From assembly GCA_963837355.1 (NCBI GenBank), contig CAWIMY010000010.1, positions 62,001 through 126,000 of the forward strand: a stretch of 64,000 nt of DNA. The letters are read 5' to 3'. How positions within the stretch are numbered: the stretch's first letter is position 1; every line of letters starts with the position of its first letter. A model generated the notes under the pieces. That model had not been told where the DNA came from. It saw only the letters and a list, made by a program, of their open reading frames with translations, and did no database searches. A program made the translations under genes and the position numbers. This DNA comes from Aureispira sp963837355. GTDB lineage: Bacteria > Bacteroidota > Bacteroidia > Chitinophagales > Saprospiraceae. Below are positions 53,422-61,460 of this stretch, piece after piece.

Positions 53422-56400
53422 CTATCCATTAGTAATTTCATTAGCAATCAATTCCGCTTGTTTCAACACCGTTTGCGTGGCTAATTGCTGTAAATCTGGT
53501 GGATAACCAAATTGCCGCAACGTTCGTTTAATAATGACTTTTAATTTCGCTCGGACACTTTCTTTAATGGTCGAATCTATGGAGGTATTTGCTTTTACTC
53601 GTTCGGTTAGAACAACGGCTAGTTCTCTCAATCTATCTTTCTGCATTAAGTCTCTGGCACTTTCATTATCTGCCACTGCCGTGTAAAAAGCATATTCAAA
53701 ATCTGTTAATCCCATTTCTTTTGCTTCACTATCCATCTGGACAATGTCTTTACTCAATTTTATGAGTTCCTCCATAACTTCTGCGGCGGTCAATACTTTA
53801 TTGTGGTATCGCTTAATGGAGTTTTCTAACATTTCCATTAGAGATTTACTTTTAACCAAGTTCTTTTTAGTTCTTGATTTGATCTCGTCATTCAGCAGTT
53901 TTTTCAAAACCTCCAGCGCCACATTTTTATGTTCCATTCCTTTCAATTCCAACAAAAACTCTTCGGAAAGAATGGAGATGTCTGGTTTCTTGATTCCTGC
54001 TGCGTCGAATATATCAATGACTTTTTCGGAGACCAAAGCCTTGTCGATGACTTGTCGAATAGTGGTTTCTATTTCTTCATCCGTTTTTCCACTTCCAGTA
54101 ACATCAAATTTTGCTAACCGAGCTTTTACCGCTTGAAAAAAGGAAACTTCATCTTTGACAGCCATCGCTTGTTCATGCGGAATGGCAATGGCAAATGATT
54201 TGGACAACGCGGTAACTTCCTTAATATATCGTTTCTTGCCGTCCTCTAATCCCAAAATATGCTCTTCGGCTGCCAAAATCGTGGATAGCTTTTTAGAGGT
54301 GTCAGCTTCAAAATAATCTTCATAAGGAAAGCCATGATACAGTTGAGCCACGACTTCTAATTTCTCTAACATCAAGTCTACCGCTTGTTCTTGCAGAATC
54401 GTTGGGTCGCCTTTTCCTCCTGCATCCGAATAAAAAGACAAGGCTTTTTTTAGGTCAGAGGCAATGCCCAAATAATCAACGACCAATCCACCAGGTTTGT
54501 CTTTATATACTCGGTTGACTCTGGCTATGGCTTGCATTAGATTGTGCCCTTTCATGGGTTTGTCGATGTACAACGTATGCATACTTGGGGCATCAAAACC
54601 CGTCAACCACATATCCCGAACGATGACCAATTTCAACTCATCTTCCGTGTCTTTCATTCGGTCGGCCAATGTCTTTCTTTGGGACTTGGTCGTATGATGT
54701 AGGGCTATTTTAGGGCCGTCAGAACTCGCAGAAGTCATGACCACTTTTATCACCCCTTTATTCAAATCATCGGAATGCCATTCGGGTTTTAGTTGTATAA
54801 TCTCGTGGTACAATTCTGCGGCTATCCTTCTCGACATCGACACAATCATCCCTTTGCCCTCAAAAACTTCTTGCCGTTGTTCAAAGTGTGTAACAATGTC
54901 TCTCGCAATATTCTTTATTCGATTTTCACTACCGATCAACGCCTCCAATTGTGTCCATTTGGCTTTGGCTTTTTGCGTATCGGTCATGTCTTCCTGTGAC
55001 AACTCCTCATCCAATTCATCCACCAATTCTTTACCTTCTTCACTCAGTTGTACCTTTGCCAATCGGCTTTCATAATAGATCCGAACCGTTGCCCCATCTT
55101 CCACGGCTTGCGCAATATCATAGACATCAATATAATTGCCAAAGACAGCAGGGGTATTGGTGTCGGTGCTTTCTATGGGCGTTCCTGTGAACCCCAGATA
55201 AGTTGCCTGGGGCAAGGCATCCCGCATATATTTGGCAAAGCCGTAAACGATTTTCTTACCGATCACATTTCCACGGGCATCTTTATCGTCTATGGTTTTG
55301 GCTTTAAAACCATATTGCGTTCGGTGGGCTTCGTCCGCTATGACAACAATATTTTCCCGCTCCGATAAGGTTTCAAATACATTGCCTTCCTGTGGTTGAA
55401 ATTTTTGAATGGTAGAAAAGATAACGCCGCCAGAAGCAACTTTTAATAGGTCTTTTAAATGGTCTCTGCTCTCTACTTGCTTGGGGGCTTGTCGCAACAA
55501 TTGGGTAGAAGAAGCAAACGTGTCAAATAACTGGTCGTCCAAATCATTGCGGTCAGTAATGACTAAAATCGTGGGGTTGTTCAAGGCCAACACTATCTTT
55601 CCTGTATAGAAAACCATTGACAACGATTTTCCACTTCCCTGCGTATGCCAAACAACTCCGCCTTTTCGGTCTCCTTTGGGTTGGCTTCTTACGCCTGCCA
55701 CCCCGTAACTGGCTGGGTCTTCCATGGCCATACTGACGGGTGTCTCTTTGGACGGCGTATAACCTGTTGCCCGTAGGGTAGATTCTACCGCTCGATTGAC
55801 TGCATAATATTGATGATAAGCGGCTAATTTCTTGACGGTGGAAATAGTTGCAATGCCTGTCTTAGTATCTTCTTTTTTAGATTTCTCAAATACGACAAAA
55901 TGACGAATTAAATCCAACAAGGTTTCTTGGTGGAGCATGCCGTTGATGAGGGTTTCTAACTGACTAACCAAATGAGACGCTTCTTCTTTTCCGTCGGCTG
56001 ATTTCCAACTCATAAAACGCGTCATTCCTGCGGACAACGAACCTGCTTTCGCTTCCAATCCGTCAGAAATTATCATAAAACCATTATAGGTAAATAAGCT
56101 TGGTATAATGGCCTTATAGGTTTGTAATTGTTGGAAGGCTGCCCTTACCGTCGCTTTTTCATCGGCTGGATTTTTCAATTCTAGTACGACCAAAGGAATG
56201 CCATTGACAAATAGCAGCACATCGGGTCGTTTGGTGTTGCCATTTTCAATAACCGTAAATTGGTTGGCGACGACAAATTCATTGTTTTCTGGATGGTCAA
56301 AATCGATCAACCAAACCAAATCGCCTCTTGGGTGGCCATCTTTTTGATAGGTCACCTTAATGCCTTCGGTCAACATTCTATGAAAGGCTTCATTATTGGC

Positions 56401-56649
56401 GAGCAATTCAGGGGAGTTTATCCGCTGTACTTCTTTTAGGGCTTCTGTCTGCGTGTCGTAAGGAATGCTTGGGTTGATCCTACGGATGGCGGCTTCTAGT
56501 CTTCCCAATAGCAACACTTCTTCATAAGTGGCTCGCTCTGAATTGGCTGTATTGGGGGCAATGTCGGGCGCATAGAGGTATTGGTAGCCCAAATGTTCCA
56601 ATAATTTTATAGCAAAGGCTTCTATGGTATTTTCTGTGATTTTGGTCAT
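53422..56649 (-). CDS. hsdR: Type I restriction endonuclease subunit R
   Basis: The 1075-residue motor and nuclease subunit. The N-terminal PDDEXK nuclease domain includes RPDVLLFVNGIPLVVLELKN (about 138-157, with the catalytic E.K). The superfamily 2 helicase follows: Walker A HTQGSGKS (about 335), DEAHR (about 440), GFTGTPI (about 485), and the motif IARVNR in the second RecA domain. The C-terminal 300 residues are helical. The frame is intact, unlike hsdS and hsdM. It starts 44 bp after the GxxExxY gene. Confidence 0.95.
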   Translation of the reverse strand: MTKITENTIEAFAIKLLEHLGYQYLYAPDIAPNTANSERATYEEVLLLGRLEAAIRRINPSIPYDTQTEALKEVQRINSPELLANNEAFHRMLTEGIKVTYQKDGHPRGDLVWLIDFDHPENNEFVVANQFTVIENGNTKRPDVLLFVNGIPLVVLELKNPADEKATVRAAFQQLQTYKAIIPSLFTYNGFMIISDGLEAKAGSLSAGMTRFMSWKSADGKEEASHLVSQLETLINGMLHQETLLDLIRHFVVFEKSKKEDTKTGIATISTVKKLAAYHQYYAVNRAVESTLRATGYTPSKETPVSMAMEDPASYGVAGVRSQPKGDRKGGVVWHTQGSGKSLSMVFYTGKIVLALNNPTILVITDRNDLDDQLFDTFASSTQLLRQAPKQVESRDHLKDLLKVASGGVIFSTIQKFQPQEGNVFETLSERENIVVIADEAHRTQYGFKAKTIDDKDARGNVIGKKIVYGFAKYMRDALPQATYLGFTGTPIESTDTNTPAVFGNYIDVYDIAQAVEDGATVRIYYESRLAKVQLSEEGKELVDELDEELSQEDMTDTQKAKAKWTQLEALIGSENRIKNIARDIVTHFEQRQEVFEGKGMIVSMSRRIAAELYHEIIQLKPEWHSDDLNKGVIKVVMTSASSDGPKIALHHTTKSQRKTLADRMKDTEDELKLVIVRDMWLTGFDAPSMHTLYIDKPMKGHNLMQAIARVNRVYKDKPGGLVVDYLGIASDLKKALSFYSDAGGKGDPTILQEQAVDLMLEKLEVVAQLYHGFPYEDYFEADTSKKLSTILAAEEHILGLEDGKKRYIKEVTALSKSFAIAIPHEQAMAVKDEVSFFQAVKARLAKFDVTGSGKTDEEIETTIRQVIDKALVSEKVIDIFDAAGIKKPDISILSEEFLLELKGMEHKNVALEVLKKLLNDEIKSRTKKNLVKSKSLMEMLENSIKRYHNKVLTAAEVMEELIKLSKDIVQMDSEAKEMGLTDFEYAFYTAVADNESARDLMQKDRLRELAVVLTERVKANTSIDSTIKESVRAKLKVIIKRTLRQFGYPPDLQQLATQTVLKQAELIANEITNG

Positions 56650-56693
56650 TGCGGGTTAATTGTCTGAATTAGTATTCATAGTATTGATGGATT

Positions 56694-57083
56694 TTAGGAT
56701 TTTTTGTTTTCGGGATGATTGACATTATAGACTCTTTTAAATTCCAAACTTTTTGCTCCGAAATTGATTAATAAGCCAATCGGTAAATTATAGGCTTGAC
56801 AATAATTCATCGCTTGTGCCAAATGCACATCTTCTAATTTTATCAAGGCTTTCAGTTCTACCATAATTTTATCCTCCACAAAAAAGTCAACCCTTCTTGT
56901 TCCGATTTGCACGCCATCATAAAAAATTTCCATCTCCATTTCTCTGGCAAAGGACAATCCTTGCTTTTCCATCTCTATCACCATCGCTCTTTGATAAATA
57001 ACCTCTTGAAAGCCATTGCCCAAGGTGCTGTGCACTTTCATCGCTGAACCGATTATTTTGTGGGTAAGGTCTTTGTCTTTCAT
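56694..57083 (-). CDS. GxxExxY protein (PDDEXK_3 family)
   Basis: A 129-residue cytoplasmic protein. The name-giving motif GNGFQEVIYQRA is at about 22-33. A nuclease-like core follows: RRVDFFVEDKIMVELKAL (about 68-85) with the Asp and the ExK of PDDEXK folds, then LPIGLLINFGAKSLEFKRVY. The family is frequent in Bacteroidota, its function is unknown and nuclease activity is only predicted. It lies within a type I restriction locus between hsdS and hsdR, and its start is 20 bp from the tandem repeat array at 57103-58085. Confidence 0.88.
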   Translation of the reverse strand: MKDKDLTHKIIGSAMKVHSTLGNGFQEVIYQRAMVIEMEKQGLSFAREMEMEIFYDGVQIGTRRVDFFVEDKIMVELKALIKLEDVHLAQAMNYCQAYNLPIGLLINFGAKSLEFKRVYNVNHPENKKS

Positions 57084-57102
57084 GTTCTCTTTTTTTATGT
57101 TA

Positions 57103-58085
57103 GCGTTTTTTTTGCTCTTTGTCAGAAGTAGGATTTTTAGGATAAAAGGATTTTAAGATTATTGGACACTCTAATCCTACCATCCTCTAATCCTAAAAAT
57201 CATAATTCAGACACTCTGATTGTACTATCCTCTAATCCTAAGATTAGCGTTTTTTTTGCTCTTTGTCAGAAGTAGGATTTTTAGGATAAAAGGATTTTAA
57301 GATTATTGGACACTCTAATCCTACCATCCTCTAATCCTAAAAATCATAATTCAGACACTCTGATTGTACTATCTTCTAATCCTAAGATCAGCGTTTTTTT
57401 TGCTCTTTGTCAGAAGTAGGATTTTTAGGATAAAAAGATTTTAAGATTATTGGACACTCTAATCCTACCATCCTCTAATCCTAAAAATCATAATTCAGAC
57501 ACTCTGATTGTACTATCCTCTAATCCTAAGATTAGCGTTTTTTTTGCTCTTTGTCAGAAGTAGGATTTTTAGGATAAAAAGATTTTAAGATTATTGGACA
57601 CTCTAATCCTACCATCCTCTAATCCTAAAAATCATAATTCAGACACTCTGATTGTACTATCCTCTAATCCTAAGATCAGCGTTTTTTTACTCCTTGTCAG
57701 AAGTAGGATTTTTAGGATAAAAGGATTTTAAGATTATTGGACACTCTAATCCTACCATCCTCTAATCCTAAAAATCATAATTCAGACACTCTGATTGTAC
57801 TATTTTCTAATCCTAAGATTAGCGTTTTTTTTGCTCTTTGTCAGAAGTAGGATTTTTAGGATAAAAGGATTTTAAGATTATTGGACACTCTAATCCTACC
57901 ATCCTCTAATCCTAAAAATCATAATTCAGACACTCTGATTGTACTATCCTCTAATCCTAAGATTAGCGTTTTTTTACTCTTTGTCAGAAGTAGGATTTTT
58001 AGGATAAAAAGATTTTAAGATTATTGGACACTCTAATCCTACCATCCTCTAATCCTAAAAATCATAATTCAGACACTCTGATTGC
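57103..58085. repeat. Tandem array of a 144-bp palindromic element (about 6.8 copies)
   Basis: Copies begin (GCG followed by a T-run) at 57103, 57247, 57391, 57535, 57679, 57822 and 57966; the period is 144 bp, or 143 where one T is lost. The copies differ by only a few bases. Each contains a long imperfect palindrome: TGTCAGAAGTAGGATTTTTA at one end and TGTCTGAATTATGATTTTTA inverted at the other, 21 of 24 positions matching (57120-57213 in copy 1). The last copy overlaps the end of hsdS, so every unit carries the hsdS terminal codons and stop. No spacers are unique, so it is not CRISPR. Confidence 0.92.
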
Positions 58086-59322
58086 CCCACTCATCAGTTT
58101 GGGGAGTAGGGTGTCGCGGAGGTTTTCGAGGGTGCGGATTTGGGTTTGATTAGTTTTTATTTTACCAAAGAAACCTTTTGAAGCACTTTCGAATTTTATT
58201 AATAATTCTTTATTTGGAATTTGTAATTATCAAATTCTTAATCATTTGGGTATTTATGGATGTAACTATTGAAGAAGTACTTCCTAGCGTTTGATAAGGA
58301 TACGTTTTTAAGTAGAAATACAAATATTCCTTGCAAAATGGTGTATCAGAATTAAATTTAAAATGAGCAATAGCCTCGTTTGACAACATATTTTCAGTTG
58401 TTATCGCAACTCTGCCTAATGTCATTTTAAAACTCAGAATTACTGTTTCAGCTGGAATGACTGGAATATTAAATTTTTCAACGGCATCCTGAGTTAAATA
58501 TTCAGATGTATCAAAAACGAAAATTCCACTATTTCCTAAATCCTTAATTGAAACCCATTTGACATCGCTATTGTCTTTTGTAAACCATTGAAACTGTTTT
58601 CTTGGTGGTGTTCTTCCAATTCCAATATCAGTCACTTCACTTAATTTATTTTCCTCCCAATCCTCCTCAGCCCCTTCCACAAACCACTCCCTAAAAAGCG
58701 TTTCCGCCAGCGCTTCCAAGGTGTTGTTTTGGCGGTGCAGCAGGTCTATTTTGTCGTCTAAGCTGCTGAGGACGGCGGCGATGGCGCGTTGTTCGGGGAG
58801 TGGGGGGACAGGAACTTTAATTGTCTTTAACGAGGTCACAGGATTGCTTATCGACGGTACACCTACTCGAGATTCAAACTTCAAGAGTTGAAACTGCCCA
58901 TATTTTGAAATAAAGAAATAGAATAAGAATTGGTTACCAATTTTGTTTTTATCAACTGTAAGTTTCATTCCAAACTGAGAGATAACGTATCTATTAAAGA
59001 TATTTTTTGTAATTAACCCAACTTGCCCGATTGTTCCACGGTGAGTGAACACAAAATCTCCTACTTTACAATTACTTTCTTTTAACTCATCAGCTTTTTC
59101 ATCTGTTAAATAGACAATATTTCTCAGAAACATCTTGTAATTATTTATGTTTGTTCCACGAATGACTTGGACATCCGAAGTAACAGAAATTCTCTGCCTT
59201 TATATGAGAATCGAAAGTTGCCATTGCAATAGCTCTTTGATCCTTAGCTTTTAAAGAAATTATTTTTGCAAGCCCCAGTTCGATGGTATTTTTCCGAATT
59301 CTACTTCCTTCCAATCACTCAT
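58062..59322 (-). pseudogene. hsdS: Type I restriction specificity subunit, with three apparent frameshifts
   Basis: HsdS chooses the DNA target of the type I system. The parts are all present but in different frames. They are the N-terminus MSDWKEVEFGKIPSNWG (ATG 59320-59322); the first target-recognition part with SHIKAENF; VTSDVQVIRGTNINNY and the long middle frame with PLPEQRAIAAVLSSLDDKID and ETLFREWFVEG; and the C-terminus LENLRDTLLPKLMSG then AIRVSEL, stop 58062-58064. Breaks are near 59273-59276 (one G short in a CCCC run, plus strand), 59184-59188 (one extra base) and 58219-58222 (one extra base). Each is repaired by one base. Pseudogene or sequence error. Confidence 0.85.
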
Positions 59323-59349
59323 AACTTCCAATTTTAAAAAGGTGAACAA

Positions 59350-59437
59350 ACCCTACCGCGTGAGGGATAGGAAGTGTTGTTTGAACGGAGCGTAGCGGAG
59401 AGAGTGCTGGATAGCCCGACCCGCAGGGGCACGCCCT
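59350..59437. repeat. REP-like Bacteroidota intergenic repeat between hsdM and hsdS
   Basis: On the minus strand the sequence begins GGGCGTGCCCCTGCGGGTCG and, via CGCTACGCTCCG, ends with TATCCCTCACGCGG. This start-GGGTCGGGCTATCC-middle-TATCCCT.ACGC layout is a pattern I associate with abundant extragenic repeats in Bacteroidota genomes. It touches the hsdM stop codon. Family membership is from memory and not checked. Confidence 0.55.
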
Positions 59438-60996
59438 ATTGATTAGCTTGGTCATCATGGAGCTTTATTTTAGCAAGGTTAGTTAAAATACGTTCATTCA
59501 AAACCGCCTCCTCTTTCAGTTGCGCTTCAAACTCCGCTTTTAGGCGGGTGAATCGCTCCGTAAAATCAAAATCATCCTCCACTTCTTCCAAGCCCACATA
59601 GCGCCCAGGCGTGAGCACATAATCCAATTCTTTGACGCGCTCAATCGGGGCAGCCATGCAAAACCCTTTGATGTCTTCATAATTCCCATCAGGATTACGC
59701 CAATTGTGGTAGGTATCCGCTATTGTTGCAATGTCTTCTTGGGACAATTCCCGAGTTCTGCGATTAACCAAATGCCCCATATTTCGAGCATCAATAAACA
59801 GGATTTCTTGGCTGCGGTCACGGAATTGGCCGTTGGTTCGGTTGCGACTCATAAACCACAACGAAGCGGGAATTTGTGTATTGAGAAACAACTTGGCCGG
59901 CAGATTGACAATACAATCAACCAAGCCATCCTCAACAAGCGCTTTGCGAATGTCGCCTTCCCCCGAAGATTGGGAAGTCAACGCGCCTTTGGACAAGACA
60001 AAGCCCGCTTGTCCGCTTGGTGCTAGATGGTACATAAAATGTTGAATCCAAGCATAGTTGGCATTGCCTGTAGGCGGCGTGCCGTATTTCCAGCGGCCAT
60101 CTTTGCGGAGTAAATCCCCTGACCAGTCACTTACATTAAAAGGCGGGTTGGCGATGATGTAATCTACTTTGACATCTTTGTGGGCATTGTTCAAAAAAGA
60201 CCCCTCGTTGTTCCATTTCACTTGCGAGCTGTCGATCCCTCTAATCGCCAAATTCATTTTTGCCAGTCGCCACGTCGTCTGGTTGCTTTCTTGTCCATAG
60301 ATGGAAATATCGTTGATGTTTCCTTGATGGTCTTTGACAAACTTCTCCGATTGTACAAACATACCCCCAGAACCACAACAGGGGTCCATAACTCTTCCTT
60401 GGTAAGGTTCGAGCATTTCTACCAGCAATTCTACAACACTTCTTGGCGTATAGAACTGCCCGCCTTTCTTGCCTTCCGCCAAGGCGAATTCGCCGAGGAA
60501 ATATTCAAAGACATGACCGAGGACATCGGCACTTCTGGATTTGGCATCGCCCAAGGCAATGTTACTAATGAGGTCGATTAAGCCACCCAAGGTAGTCGGG
60601 TCTAAATTTTGTCGGGCATAGACTTTAGGGAGCACGCCTTTGAGGTCGCTTATTTTCCCGTTCGATGGCATCCATGGCCTCATCCACGGTTTTGCCAATA
60701 GTAGGCTGTTTGGCGTGGCTCTTTAGAAACGACCAGCGCGCAGAAGGAGGCACAAAGAAAACATTCTCCGCTTTGTATTCGTCTTTATCTTCGGCATCTG
60801 CGCCCGCATATTCCCCTTCGCCAGCTTTCAGTTTACTATATAATTCCTCAAACGCATCCGAGATGTATTTCAAAAAGATCAACCCCAGCATGACGTGCTT
60901 GTATTCGGCAGCGTCTATGTTCTTACGGAGTTTGTCCGCCGATTTCCAAAGCTGTTTTTCTAATTGCTCTTCTTGTTCTTCTTTCTTCTTTGCCAT
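59436..60996 (-). pseudogene. hsdM: Type I modification methylase, with one apparent frameshift
   Basis: HsdM is the N6-adenine methyltransferase of the type I complex. The first frame (60996 to 60625) gives the HsdM N-terminal helical domain: KSADKLRKNIDAAEYKHVML and LIFLKYISDAFEEL. It ends abruptly after DEAMDAIEREN. The second frame resumes with LKGVLPKVYARQNLD and carries the SAM motif DPCCGSGGMF, the catalytic NPPF in IIANPPFNVSDW, and the C-terminus. Dropping one base near 60648-60655 gives ERENKDLKGVLPKVYAR, exactly the family pattern, and a protein of about 519 residues. Confidence 0.87.
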
Positions 60997-61084
60997 TTAT
61001 GTAGTGCCGTTTTGTGTTTTTTTAATTAAATCCTTTGCTTCCCTTTCAGCGATTGGGAACAACATTTTGAGGCTTGGTGGCCTT

Positions 61085-61105
61085 CGATTCTTAGCCTAAG
61101 AATCG
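61085..61105. promoter_or_regulatory. Perfect 21-bp palindrome upstream of hsdM
   Basis: CGATTCTTAG and CTAAGAATCG flank a single C. It lies about 90 bp upstream of the hsdM start. It could be an operator for a controller protein or a transcript hairpin; no regulator gene is adjacent. The rest of 60997-61390 shows no gene. Confidence 0.5.
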
Positions 61106-61390
61106 ACCATCTTGTACCGCTTACCCACTTTTTTAGCTTCTAAAACCTTTTCCTGCTATTTATTTTGAATTATTGGTTATGAATTCTAAAGATAAGGATT
61201 AAATTTTAATGGCTCCAACTAGAAGTAGATTTCTTAACAAGTGGTGTTTCTTTAAAATTGCTTCCTTCGGAATGACTGCTAAATAATATGGATAATAATC
61301 ATTAGCTATTTTTAGTTAAAATACAGCTAATATATATACCCAATATAGAAAATAATTAACAAACAAATATGGCTATAAAGTCCCTCCCAC

Positions 61391-61428
61391 AAAAAAAAAC
61401 ACCCTTCCAAAAATATTGGAAAGGTGTT
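61391..61428 (-). terminator. Terminator of the ribonucleotide reductase gene
   Basis: On the minus strand AACACCTTTCCAA pairs with TTGGAAGGGTGTT (one mismatch) around a 5-nt loop, then at least nine Ts. It lies 33 bp after the nrdA stop codon. Confidence 0.88.
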
Positions 61429-61460
61429 CTATCAACCACTGCGTAACAAATTAGTGCGTC

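Noticed and set aside
57103..58085. CRISPR array
   Set aside because: The repeats are head-to-tail 144-bp units with no unique spacers, and no cas genes are present.
61001..61063. Short frame just upstream of hsdM
   Set aside because: About 20 residues on the minus strand, no start context or recognisable family; likely chance or repeat sequence.
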